DNA of 64,000 nt from Symbiodinium natans (lineage: Eukaryota; Sar; Dinophyceae; Suessiales; Symbiodiniaceae). Location: assembly GCA_905221605.1 (NCBI GenBank), contig CAJNDS010002335.1, positions 967,387-1,031,386 of the forward strand, given 5' to 3'. Positions 29,277 to 37,951 of this stretch are shown here, piece by piece. The translations under genes were made by a program, and so were the position numbers. How positions within the stretch are numbered: position 1 is the first letter of the stretch; each line of letters starts with the position of its first letter. The notes beneath the pieces were generated by a model, which did not search any database, was not told the DNA's origin, and saw only the letters and a list, made by a program, of their open reading frames with translations.

Positions 29277-30976
29277 CCACCTTTTCCCGAACACAGTACC
29301 ACAACGCGCTCTTCGAACTGGCACGTAGGAAAACGAGATTTTCTAGACCAGTTGTGGGTGATGCGGTGGCAGTGGTGCTGGATCAAGGGGAAGAGGAGTT
29401 TTGGAACGCGCTTTGGTTGGACACCAAGCTATTTTTGCAGGAGCTTGATGGTGCAGTGCAATCCATGAGCAAAAGGGAGAACAAGCCAATGGAAGCCTAC
29501 ATGGATCCTGACCAGTACAAAAAGGCTTACATGACACCAAAGACGGTGTTGTCACCTGGTTACAGCAAGCTGTGCAGGTTCTTCAATAAGGGAAGGTGTC
29601 GCAATGGCGATGGGTGTCCCTATGAGCATCGTCGGTACGGTGAAGGTTGGCCAGAAGGGGGGTCAACTGATCCAAAGAATAGCCAAGAAGCTGATGATGA
29701 GGACGGGAACATCGGTGACCCTCCCACAGAGGAAGGTACAGTGGATGAGGCACAGCAGGAGCGGGAGGATTTAGCCTTCCGGGCCAAGTACAATTTTGGC
29801 AAAGGTGCATCAAAGGGTGAGCCTACGTCGGGTGAGCCAAAAGGTCGTCTGTGTCTGTATTACAATCAAGGTGGTTGTAAATATGGGACTACATGCAGGT
29901 ATCTTCACAACGATGACATAGCATTGGAAGGGACTTGGGAGCCCGGCAAAGCTTGGGACAATGCTTCCAGGAAGTCACTAAGGGACGCAGGGTTCCACCA
30001 TTGCTGTTTCGATTATTACCTCAGAGGACGTTGCCGGAAAGGGTTAAATTTCTGCAAGTACTCCCATGACGAGATGTCAGAGGAGCGGCTGTCGCTCCTG
30101 AAACACTTGGTACAGGTGGCCAATCAGGTCCGGTTTGAAAAAGAGAGAGGATGGGAGCTTACGGATAGAAGCACTTTTCAGCCACCTGCGAGTGGGGGAG
30201 CTGAATCTTCCTCATCCTCGGCACCAAAAGCACTGCAAATGACCAATGTGTCACAAAAAGATGGTGAAAAAGGTATTCTGGATGAAGTAGAAGCTGATGA
30301 GCAAAAGAATTCGGTGGCTGCATCCACTAGTACTCAGCTTCACAATCCGGAGGAGCCGATTGAAAATTGGATGGCTCGCAACGCACACCTGTGGGTGTAT
30401 ACCCCTCATGTAAGTGAGGTGATGATTACGCTTGGTGTGACCAATGTGTCGGACTTGCAAGAGTTCATCTTTGTGGAAGATTTGGTTGACAAAGGGATCA
30501 ACAAAGTGACCGCGTGCAAAATTCTGCAATTGGTGGGTGAGGTCCGATATCGACCGGGAGGACCGGAAAAGGCAGTTCCTTCTGATGCATCTGTACGGGT
30601 ACAACAATCTTCTGGGAACAAAGGGACTGGAAGAGCGGCGGTGCGAACCCTCACTCAGGTGCGTGAAGCTGAAGACTCCGGTGCAAAAACTATGCCGAGA
30701 GGTTCCTATCGGGAGCTTTTTGATAAGGTCAGGTACCGTGATGGTTGGACGCTTGCGCAGAGGTCTCCGTTGTGCGTACAGAAGCTGCGGTTGGTGGGAG
30801 TTGGAATGCCGCCGGTGAATCCACCAACGAAAAAGTATCGGTCAAGATCAAACCCTGTAAGAAGGGAAGGCCCTTGCTGGACAAAAAACAGGTGCGACAG
30901 GTGCCACGATCTCGGTCACAACGACGAGTGCAACTGGCGGAAGTGGTGGAAAAACCGAAGCCACTGGAGCCGGTGA
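29162..30976 (+). CDS. Retroelement ORF2: three CCCH zinc fingers, SAM-like region, terminal zinc knuckle
   Basis: This 604-residue ORF is open from 29096 without an early ATG (the codon at 29162 is GTG), so it is probably expressed from ORF1 by a -1 shift. Three CCCH fingers are readable: C-x7-C-x5-C-x3-H at about 137-157, the same spacing at about 229-250, and C-x8-C-x6-C-x3-H at about 278-303. CCCH fingers usually bind RNA. Residues 400-465 resemble a SAM domain (helical, with LGV, DLVDKGI and KILQLV segments). Near the C-terminus (578-590) is C-x2-C-x4-H-x3-C, one residue short of a retroviral zinc knuckle. That knuckle exists only if ribosomes do not shift at 30883. Confidence 0.78.
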   Translation: MCCGSGIPQCGSSARVWHLAKNDGWKPDGTENTGLGELTTFSRTQYHNALFELARRKTRFSRPVVGDAVAVVLDQGEEEFWNALWLDTKLFLQELDGAVQSMSKRENKPMEAYMDPDQYKKAYMTPKTVLSPGYSKLCRFFNKGRCRNGDGCPYEHRRYGEGWPEGGSTDPKNSQEADDEDGNIGDPPTEEGTVDEAQQEREDLAFRAKYNFGKGASKGEPTSGEPKGRLCLYYNQGGCKYGTTCRYLHNDDIALEGTWEPGKAWDNASRKSLRDAGFHHCCFDYYLRGRCRKGLNFCKYSHDEMSEERLSLLKHLVQVANQVRFEKERGWELTDRSTFQPPASGGAESSSSSAPKALQMTNVSQKDGEKGILDEVEADEQKNSVAASTSTQLHNPEEPIENWMARNAHLWVYTPHVSEVMITLGVTNVSDLQEFIFVEDLVDKGINKVTACKILQLVGEVRYRPGGPEKAVPSDASVRVQQSSGNKGTGRAAVRTLTQVREAEDSGAKTMPRGSYRELFDKVRYRDGWTLAQRSPLCVQKLRLVGVGMPPVNPPTKKYRSRSNPVRREGPCWTKNRCDRCHDLGHNDECNWRKWWKNRSHWSR

Positions 30977-33900
30977 AACCTCGTGGTGGTTTGTCGTATC
31001 CATTCAGCAGAGCGTGGGCAGATGTGGTGGATGATGATGACCAGGCGGAGGCTTTGGTCTCGTATGCCGCTTCCTCAAGCGATTCAAGCGAGGAGGAGAC
31101 CAATGCGGTACAACGCCTGAAGGAACTCTTTTTGCAAGAAAGGGATTCGTGGAGAACTGCGAGTCGTGGCAATGTTCCACAAAGTGGTTCTTCAGGCTCC
31201 AATGATGGGCCGAAAAAATCGGTTCACCAGACCTGCCAAGAAGTGACTTCACAAGTTTTTTCGCTACCACAACCTTCTCGTCGAGCTGAAAAAAGAACAA
31301 GGGATGGTTCAGTTATGGTTGGTTCGCTGGCGGTGGGCTCCACGGATGAGGTTTTACCTGGGCAAGGTGCTGCTGGACAGGTGAATGTCTCTGAAAGCGC
31401 TCAAGTTCTTCCTGGGCATGAAGTGGCTGGACAGGAGACGGCGCCGGAAGGAGCAGTACAGATTTCTGGCGAGGAGACCGACCAAAAAGAAGGAGAAGGC
31501 GGGAGCAATGATCTCCGTGGTAATGATGCGAAGATGTTGGATGGTGGTCCGGTGAGGAGTGACCTTCAGCAATTGCTGGTGAAAGGCCTTCTGACTCGAA
31601 TTTATTGGAAGGTTGCAGTTGGCAAGTTGCCAATGGGGCAAAGAGATTGCCAAAAAGGGTCCAATAAGATGGATCGAAATTTGGTTATTAGCATGTCATC
31701 CGAGGGTGCAAGCGAACAGGATGAGAACCTGGCACTGGAGGACGATGCTGATCAGTCAATGGGAGACGGTGCAATGGTTATGGTGTATGATCCAGGAACG
31801 CTGATCCAGTCGCCAACAACTGATTGGGTTATGCGTCGCGGTCTGACCGATCGTACCGTCTGGCCAGCAATGGCGCACCTGGCACAGAGGATATGTGCTG
31901 AAATGGTTCAAGTGGATGAAATGAATGCCCAGCTAGGGACTGGAACACTCCTTTTTCAAAGGAGAGATCAAGGATATTATACTGACCTGCATCATTCGTT
32001 CCATGACAACCCGTGCTTGCCGGCGGTGGGGAATTACCCTCTTTCGGTGATGGGTGCCTTGTTGTCTCCTGGTCTGGAAGGGGAATTCAAGAATACGGAC
32101 AAGTTTGGTACTGCTATGGAGGCAATTGCCTATGATTGGAGCCGCAGTCCAGGCATGGAAGTTCATATTGAACTTATGGCGAGGGTAGCCAAAATGGTTC
32201 ACCCATTCCTGAATCTGGGAGCACAAGGGTCGGTGATGGTTTCAGAATTTCTCTGGCAGCGCGGGAGGGCTCGGTTGATGGAGTTTCTTCAAGCGGCGAC
32301 TTGTGCGGACCAATTGGAGGCTCTCTGGAGAAGGATGGACGACGATGCGGATGAGGAGGTGGATCCTTCGACAGCGATGCTGGAAGTTCTTGGACTAGAG
32401 GATGCGGTGCTTGATCAAGGGAACAATGAATCCCTTATTCCCATTGAAGATGCTGGAGGTGAGACAAGCGGTGACACTGGAGGGAAGGGCAAAGCGCCAG
32501 AAGTTTCTCCGGAAGAGGAGAAATCCAGTGGGTCATCCAGACTGGCGGACACAAGGATTTTCTTGTGGTCAGTGTACTCCCGCGTGGCTTCGAATTTCTC
32601 TATGCAGGACCGCACTACTGGTAAGATCTTTGACAGCACCAAAGGATATCCTGGTGAAGGACCAAACAATGATGACAATCCTTCCTCTAAGGGGAACTTT
32701 CCCTGGATTTCAGAAGACTACCTCGACGAAGTGGTGTCAAAAAAGATGGAAAGGTCTTCAGATATGGATGGGTTTGTTCCGGGAAGTGAGGGATCATTGG
32801 AAAAGGTAGAGGTGGAGAATGTTACTGCCTCTAAAATTCTTATGGCTCTTTGGAAGAAGGGACATAGAGTTGGGTTTAGAAGGTTGCGTCGTTTGAATGC
32901 ATCTGGATGCAAGGTTGGAGCAATGAAACGTCCAATCAAAAGGGTGCAGAAGATTGGCGCTAGGAAGGCCTTCACGAAGATGTTCAATGTTTTTGGATCG
33001 TCTCAGCATGGCTCAGGAGTTGGCGGAAAACCGATCATGAAGGTGGTAGGACCAAGGCCAGGTTTTCCAGCTGTACTCCAAGCACCAAATACTGATAGCA
33101 CGTCGGGTGAAGGGAGCAGTCCCCAGGTACATGGCAATGTTCATGTAGAGCACAGTCGCCCTATGGACCGGTATGAGGCAGAGCGCTTGGAGAAGAGGAA
33201 GAAGGGTTTCTGCTATTGGTTTGGCAAAGGGAAAGATCGCTGCAAATTTGGTGACGACTGCAAATTCATCCATTCCGAAGATGATGTGGTGCTACATTCA
33301 TATTGGTGCAAGTACTATGTGGCAGGGAGAGAATGTTTCGCTGGAAAGGATTGTGAGTTCTCGCATGATGCAACTGGTGTGAGGTGCGTCCAGTTTGCTC
33401 GGTCTGGGAAGCCCCCAAGGGATGGTCCAAGGAGAAAGTCTGGTGCAAATGGTGGAAAAAAGGAGATCTCTCCTGAACAGTTCGGTGATGATGAGGAGGA
33501 TTTTATGGTTTATGACGAAGAGACCAAGATGACGGAACTGTTGATGGAGGCGATTTCATTTCTGTCCAATGGCAAGTCAGATTTGGCTCGAGCAGAGGCG
33601 GACCCATTGTTCAAACTCCTGAAGATCACTGGAGATGCTGACTACATGGATCAAGTATGGGTTTCGTGGACCACTGAAATGTTGTCAGTGCTGGAACTTC
33701 TCGAAGTAGTGAAGTCGTACGATGTTTCGCTCGCGGAGGTGGAAGAATGGGTCAATGACCTGAGGATATGGTATGAGCGAGCCAATTTGGGAGAAGAAAA
33801 GGATCCCAAAAAAGGGAAAAAGAGGTCCCTAGAAGGGGAGTCCAGCAAAGATATTCCTGCCGAAAAAGAAGTGGTTGAGACTTCGGAGACGGAGGTTGCC

Positions 33901-34374
33901 GTTGAGGAGGAGAAGAAAAAGGTAAAAAAGAAGAGGAAAGCTGCAGCTATCGAAGATCCTTACACTCTCATGGTTCCAAAGCCGAAGAAGATGCCGGCGG
34001 TCATTGAGAAGGGTGGATCATCATCCAATGTGGTGGTTTCTGCAGTGGAAAAAGCCTCAAAAGCGCGCACAAAGTCAAATGTCGGTGGAAAGACAAAGAA
34101 GAAGGAGAAAAGTCAGAGTCCCAAAAAAGAAGAGGTGGTAATGGTGCAAGATCCTGAGGAAAAGGATCGTCCATCCGATGCGGAGGCACCAGGGTCTGCC
34201 AATGCGAATGAAGAGCTGGATCAATCTTGCCAGGCGATTGAGGATGCGAAGAGAGAAGGATTGGTATCCTCAATTCAAAGGGGCATACAGGATCCTATTC
34301 TTACGATTTCGGACCTGGAGTATATTCTGCTGCAACTTCACCTCAAGATTGCCAACAATCGGAAAAAGAAGTGA
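30745..34374 (+). CDS. Retroelement ORF3: large protein with two CCCH fingers and lysine-rich tail
   Basis: This 1209-residue ORF is open from 30742 in the -1 frame of ORF2. The first codon listed is TTG, so it is probably made by frameshifting at 30883-30889, entering with K-K-Q-V-R-Q. The middle (about 360-640) has a folded-looking, unrecognised region. Two CCCH fingers are at about 821-842 (C-x9-C-x5-C-x3-H) and 852-873 (C-x8-C-x5-C-x3-H). The tail has KKGKKR and KKKVKKKRK clusters that could be nuclear localisation signals. In LTR elements this slot normally holds pol. I see no D(T/S)G protease, YxDD or DDE pattern, so this is cargo or an unrecognised gag extension. Confidence 0.78.
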   Translation: MDACAEVSVVRTEAAVGGSWNAAGESTNEKVSVKIKPCKKGRPLLDKKQVRQVPRSRSQRRVQLAEVVEKPKPLEPVKPRGGLSYPFSRAWADVVDDDDQAEALVSYAASSSDSSEEETNAVQRLKELFLQERDSWRTASRGNVPQSGSSGSNDGPKKSVHQTCQEVTSQVFSLPQPSRRAEKRTRDGSVMVGSLAVGSTDEVLPGQGAAGQVNVSESAQVLPGHEVAGQETAPEGAVQISGEETDQKEGEGGSNDLRGNDAKMLDGGPVRSDLQQLLVKGLLTRIYWKVAVGKLPMGQRDCQKGSNKMDRNLVISMSSEGASEQDENLALEDDADQSMGDGAMVMVYDPGTLIQSPTTDWVMRRGLTDRTVWPAMAHLAQRICAEMVQVDEMNAQLGTGTLLFQRRDQGYYTDLHHSFHDNPCLPAVGNYPLSVMGALLSPGLEGEFKNTDKFGTAMEAIAYDWSRSPGMEVHIELMARVAKMVHPFLNLGAQGSVMVSEFLWQRGRARLMEFLQAATCADQLEALWRRMDDDADEEVDPSTAMLEVLGLEDAVLDQGNNESLIPIEDAGGETSGDTGGKGKAPEVSPEEEKSSGSSRLADTRIFLWSVYSRVASNFSMQDRTTGKIFDSTKGYPGEGPNNDDNPSSKGNFPWISEDYLDEVVSKKMERSSDMDGFVPGSEGSLEKVEVENVTASKILMALWKKGHRVGFRRLRRLNASGCKVGAMKRPIKRVQKIGARKAFTKMFNVFGSSQHGSGVGGKPIMKVVGPRPGFPAVLQAPNTDSTSGEGSSPQVHGNVHVEHSRPMDRYEAERLEKRKKGFCYWFGKGKDRCKFGDDCKFIHSEDDVVLHSYWCKYYVAGRECFAGKDCEFSHDATGVRCVQFARSGKPPRDGPRRKSGANGGKKEISPEQFGDDEEDFMVYDEETKMTELLMEAISFLSNGKSDLARAEADPLFKLLKITGDADYMDQVWVSWTTEMLSVLELLEVVKSYDVSLAEVEEWVNDLRIWYERANLGEEKDPKKGKKRSLEGESSKDIPAEKEVVETSETEVAVEEEKKKVKKKRKAAAIEDPYTLMVPKPKKMPAVIEKGGSSSNVVVSAVEKASKARTKSNVGGKTKKKEKSQSPKKEEVVMVQDPEEKDRPSDAEAPGSANANEELDQSCQAIEDAKREGLVSSIQRGIQDPILTISDLEYILLQLHLKIANNRKKK
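30883..30889 (+). promoter_or_regulatory. Programmed -1 ribosomal frameshift heptamer A AAA AAC
   Basis: In the ORF2 frame the codons run ACA AAA AAC AGG, so A-AAA-AAC is in exact X-XXY-YYZ register. A -1 slip reads AAA AAA CAG and enters ORF3. This heptamer is used at betaretroviral gag-pro junctions. GC-rich sequence with possible pairing follows, but I could not fold it. Confidence 0.75.
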
Positions 34375-34745
34375 TTGGATGGTATGGATGAAGGGATGGT
34401 TTTTCTCTTTCTGGAGACCGGTGCGCTGGAACAGCCAATGTGCTGACAAAGGTGGTGGTTACTATTAAGGGTATGGAAATCCCTGATAGTAGGAGTCAGT
34501 AGCTTTTCGCGTAGCGAAGACCACGGTTTGTGGTGAAGAAGGCCAAGGAGTCTTCAGTGATGAGAGGATCAAGGTGAAAAAAGATTCTCTATGGGTAGTA
34601 GGTTAGCCAATGTGCTATAATTCCGTCCTGGAAGACGTTAAACCACAATTTGCATTTCAAGCAGCTGGCTGCTGCCGTAATGGCAGTTTTTGGCCAAAAG
34701 ATCTGCATCTCCAATGTGTCCTAGGAAATCCTAGGACAGGGGGAG
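34375..34745 (+). other. Retroelement 3' untranslated region
   Basis: This is the stretch between the ORF3 stop and the 3' LTR. No ORF of note is seen. It ends with a short palindromic motif (CCTAGGAAATCCTAGG) just before the polypurine tract. Confidence 0.6.
34736..34745 (+). promoter_or_regulatory. Candidate polypurine tract
   Basis: ACAGGGGGAG lies immediately before the 3' LTR, the expected position and composition for the plus-strand primer of an LTR element. Confidence 0.55.
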
Positions 34746-35039
34746 TGCGGAGCTGCAATTGGTATTGTAGAAAGGAGTTAGTGTTGGAAGTTGGAAGGGT
34801 TAATGAACCCGGTAATCGTATTTGGCTCAAGGCTCAAGATGGGCTTGAACAGAAAGCCACAAGTTCAAAAAGAAGTGCCTGGGTTCTTAGGGTTTGGTAA
34901 GGGTGTGGATTCCTTCCCCCTTTCCTTCCCCCCTGGGTTGCTCTTATCCGTGTTCTTGGTTGTTTCTTGGTTCGATCTGGGAAATATAAGTTCAGGGCGA
35001 TTAGGGGAGTTGATTTCCTTCCTTGGTTGTCCCCCCGTA
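34746..35039 (+). repeat. 3' long terminal repeat
   Basis: The 294-bp repeat matches the 5' LTR except that GCTCAAG is tandemly duplicated (34825-34831 and 34832-34838), accounting for the 7-bp length difference. It is followed by TAGGG at 35040. Confidence 0.93.
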
Positions 35040-35463
35040 TAGGGTTTAGGGCCAGGGTTTAGGGTTTAGGGTTCAGTTTTCCAGAGACTCTAGGGACCCT
35101 AGGGTTTCAGGGGTGTAGGGTTGACCCTTCTGACCCATATTTCCGATTAAACCATCTCCCTCATATTCACCCCCCTCCCCCCTCATATTAAATACCCCAC
35201 CCAGAATCTACTATAAAATAACTACAATGGCAGTATTTAATATTTTAGGGTGCGGAGAGGGGTGCGTAGTATTGGGGGGGAGGGGATTAAAGCGTTTGGT
35301 TTTGTGGAGGGCTCGTCGTGCCTCTCCCTTTTTTGCGATTTGCTTTCTCTTTCGCCCAAGCATGAAGCCCTCACCAGCAATTACCCTACACCCTAAACCC
35401 TGAACCCTGAACCCTGAACCCTAAACCCTAAACCCTAAACCCTAAACCCTACACCACCGACAG

Positions 35464-35537
35464 CCACGAAGCACATGGTGAACCCTTTGAGGACTCGACG
35501 GTCGGAGTTGATTGCGCAAAGCTGAGGGCCTCGCAGG
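35464..35537 (+). CDS. Candidate exon downstream of the retroelement
   Basis: Acceptor CACCGACAG, donor CAGG|GTATGC. Reads HEAHGEPFEDSTVGVDCAKL.... Confidence 0.48.
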
Positions 35538-35588
35538 GTATGCTTACATAGCCCATAGTTGAACTTTAAACTTTTTGGGTTTCCTTAG

Positions 35589-35638
35589 AAAGAAGGAAAA
35601 CAAGTTGAACCTGTTTTTCGCCCCTGGTCATTGGAGAA
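35589..35638 (+). CDS. Candidate exon with GTAAGT donor
   Basis: Acceptor GGTTTCCTTAG, donor GAA|GTAAGTATG, the best donor in the window. Reads KEGKQVEPVFRPWSLE. Confidence 0.55.
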
Positions 35639-35786
35639 GTAAGTATGGGGTCTAGGTTGCTGGATCACGCAACCCTCAGCTCCAAGTCCTACAAACCTAA
35701 GCCGCCTAAGGTTCCCTGCTTTGCGACGTTTGCGTTCAGCTAGGCGGCTGGCAAAACACCGTTTAAGGCGTTTGTCCTGTTCTGGA

Positions 35787-35893
35787 GATGAAGAAACAAG
35801 CTGGGGAATGTGCAAGGTGCCCGCCCAATCTTCGAAGCACGCTGGATACGCTTCGCCCAAGCCTTCTCCCCAGGACGCGCCTGCCATATGCTA
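35787..35893 (+). CDS. Candidate coding island
   Basis: GDEETSWGMCKVPAQSSKHA... to TAG, with a possible donor AAG|GTGCCC at 35817. A minus-strand frame (35585-35887) is also open and cannot be excluded. Confidence 0.3.
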
Positions 35894-36238
35894 GACGTTG
35901 ATCCTGAATCCCATAGACCGAAATAACCCTAAGCCCTGCGTATAACTCGTTGGTTCTTAGTGGGAAGTTGGGAAGTATAGGTACAATCATGCCATACTAC
36001 TTAGATCCCCTGAGCCCCTCGTAGACACAAACCTCCAGCCTAAAGTCCTGGACCACCGAAACCAGAAATCCCTGCAAGGCCAAATCCCCCAAATCCTAGA
36101 CCCGAAATCCCAAAAACCCTAGAACCCCAGAAACTTCCAAAGCTCCCTAAACCCCCAAAAACCTATCCCCTAAACCCCACGCATCCAGAAGCACTCGGGC
36201 CCACACCTGGGCCGCTGAAGGCTTCGGGAGGCCCATTT

Positions 36239-36379
36239 CTCAAGGTTCAGGGTACTTGTGAACCAATTATAACTGTACTTATAACCCACTTGCAAGCCGC
36301 TTAAGTGCCCTGGTATGGTAATAATTTGGGGTATAGGTACAGTTATAATTGGCTAAGAAGTGCCATGAACCGTCAAGTA
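36239..36379. mobile_element. MITE family A, full copy
   Basis: CTCAAGGTTCAGGGTACTT to GCCATGAACCGTCAAGTA, with AATTATAACTGTACTTATAA and its complement. Confidence 0.85.
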
Positions 36380-36794
36380 CTGCTCCACAAACATTGACGA
36401 CGGTTTCTAGTTTCTCATGCACACAATGTACGTATGCGTGCATTGTACACATACATGCACTGCATACATGGGGATATGTATATATATATGAGTAGAATAT
36501 GATATAGACTATGATACACCACAATATAATATACTATGTATATGTACTATGTGTCTGCGTATGTGTATTTGTTTATGGAAACGTAAACACATATACTCAC
36601 ACACAGACGTATGGACCCGCTGTACACGAATGAACAAAGGGATAGACATACACACATACATACATATGCACATGAAAAAACCATAGACGCATCTATATAT
36701 ATATATGTAAATATAGATATGTCCGAAAATGTGCGTACTCCTGTTTATATGAACTTGTCTGCACATCTGTCTGTCTATGTCTTGTCTAGACTGG

Positions 36795-36886
36795 CTGGTT
36801 CTTAGTAGGGAATGCGGGCATGAGGTACCCTAAATAATCCCGTAACGAGTATGTATAGGGCCCTAGTTTTTTGATTCCCATGAGGG
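36795..36886. mobile_element. MITE family E, degenerate copy
   Basis: Starts CTGGTTCTTAGTAGGGAATG like the 61439 copy, but the right end has decayed. A further fragment (GGTTCTTAGTGGGAAG) is near 35951. Confidence 0.6.
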
Positions 36887-36990
36887 TCGTCAATCCAAAA
36901 TGAGGAACCCGTCCTTCAGTGCGGAGTGGTCACGGGGAGCAGTTAGGGTTTGGGGCTCTAGGGTTGAGGCTTCTACCTTGAACCAAGCAG

Positions 36991-37092
36991 GAGTCACTTG
37001 ATGATGTCGACGCCGAAAGCGTCGAGGCAGAGAAGGAAGAGCCCGTGGACAGGGAGGCTGCTGGCGAGGAAGCTGCAGCTTGGAATCGATGA
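36991..37092 (+). CDS. Candidate acidic exon ending in TGA
   Basis: Acceptor ACCAAGCAG. Reads ESLDDVDAESVEAEKEEPVD..., ending AAAWNR then TGA. The strong codon-like composition suggests a C-terminal exon. Confidence 0.52.
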   Translation, partial: ESLDDVDAESVEAEKEEPVDREAAGEEAAAWNR

Positions 37093-37323
37093 AGCACGCG
37101 GTTGCTACAGCTATGGCCTCCTATACCTTAAGCCTGTATCTACGCCCTAGACACCTGAAGCAGAATAAAACCCTCAACCCTGACTTATACCCCTCCAAGT
37201 ACCATGCTCCTGCCTTGATCCCCGTGACTCTTGCGCATCCTTCAGCCCCCAAAGGTATAGCCAGTTTGCGTGCCGACACGCAGAGTCTTCAGGGTTTAAG
37301 CTTTAAGGTTCCGGCGTTGGTTG

Positions 37324-37572
37324 TTCATAGGTTTGAGGGGTCCGGTCAGCTTTCAAAGATGTACGGCTGGCTGCGTCTTGAATGGATCAGAACTGGAAAC
37401 TCTTGCGGATGCTTTCACAAGTACCCGCATTCCGCCGGGAAACCTAGCTATCCCACGACACGCTCACCGAGTTGGCAACACGCAAAGCTCAACAACACAT
37501 CACAACTACAGTAATTGCTTCGAAGCACTTCGGAAAATACATTTTAAGCTTGTTGGTGCAACTGTTCAGTGA
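37324..37572 (+). CDS. Candidate coding island
   Basis: Open to TGA. The part NGSELETLADAFTSTRIPPG looks protein-like. A second frame (37080-37514) overlaps. Confidence 0.3.
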   Translation, partial: FIGLRGPVSFQRCTAGCVLNGSELETLADAFTSTRIPPGNLAIPRHAHRVGNTQSSTTHHNYSNCFEALRKIHFKLVGATVQ

Positions 37573-37702
37573 CGATACGAACTATCATAGTTGCAGAGTC
37601 GAATCCTGCATCTCGTTCTTGCCCGAAACCCTAAAACCCTAAACCCTCAACCCTAAACCCTGAACCCTAAACCCTAAACCCTAAACCCTTCTCACATCTC
37701 AG

Positions 37703-37778
37703 GTGCGTTTCCATGGCGTTCCTCGGAAAGGATGGGACCGTTATTTTCGTGGAATGCGATGCGGCGCAAGGAGCGAGG
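37703..37778 (+). CDS. Candidate exon, 25 codons, spliced at a TTTAGGG tract
   Basis: Acceptor TTCTCACATCTCAG, donor AGG|GTTTAGGG. Reads CVSMAFLGKDGTVIFVECDA.... Its last 16 bp are repeated after the tract. Confidence 0.52.
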
Positions 37779-37831
37779 GTTTAGGGTTTAGGGTTTAGGG
37801 TTTAGGGTTTAGGGCGCAAGGAGCGAGGGTT
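37763..37831. repeat. 19-bp direct duplication flanking a TTTAGGG tract
   Basis: GGCGCAAGGAGCGAGGGTT is at 37763-37781 and 37813-37831, with only TTTAGGG units between. The period is 50 bp. Confidence 0.85.
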
Positions 37832-37840
37832 CGTGATGTG

Positions 37841-37951
37841 GGGGTTTCCGAGAATAGGGGGTACGTACCCTTTTTGGGGGGGGTCCCTTTAAGGGGATTC
37901 TATTCCATTTTGGGGTATAAAAAAGGGGTACCCCCTCTCTTTTGGGAAATA
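37841..37951. mobile_element. MITE family C
   Basis: GGGGTTTCCGAGAATAGGGG to GGGGTACCCCC, then TTTTGGGAAAT. It follows directly on the duplicated island at 37813-37831. Confidence 0.75.

Larger units (their letters stand above)
26301..35039 (+). mobile_element. Intact LTR retroelement with three -1-phased ORFs and no visible polymerase
   Basis: Direct repeats of 287 and 294 bp bound an 8.16-kb interior. They begin TGCGGAGC and end CCCCCGTA. The flanks carry the 5-bp duplication TAGGG (26296-26300 and 35040-35044), so the element inserted into a TTTAGGG tract. The LTRs are identical by eye except for one 7-bp insertion in the 3' copy, implying recent insertion. A candidate primer-binding site follows the 5' LTR and a purine-rich tract precedes the 3' LTR. 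The three interior ORFs (873, 604 and 1209 residues) carry RNA-binding-type domains. I found no aspartic protease, YxDD reverse transcriptase, RNase H or integrase motif. It may be non-autonomous, or a lineage with highly diverged enzymes. Confidence is high for an LTR element and moderate for absence of a polymerase. Confidence 0.9.

Noticed and set aside
29262-29296. Micro-intron as the definite explanation of the ORF1/ORF2 frame change
   Set aside because: The arithmetic fits, but 35 bases is far below usual intron length for this kind of genome; kept only as an alternative.
30745-34374. Reverse transcriptase or integrase in ORF3
   Set aside because: No YxDD, DDE or zinc HHCC pattern could be read. 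A highly diverged domain cannot be excluded without profile searches.
26300-34468. Minus-strand and off-frame ORFs within the retroelement
   Set aside because: Shadows of the three plus-strand ORFs; none shows domain motifs.
35650-35900. tRNA-like or structured RNA near GGCGGCTGGC
   Set aside because: No cloverleaf with matching arms could be drawn; ordinary coding-like sequence is present.
37703-37778. AP2/ERF-like exon in an alternative frame (GVPRKGWDRYFRG)
   Set aside because: The resemblance is superficial, and the frame reading CVSMAFLGKDGTVIFVE fits both splice sites better.
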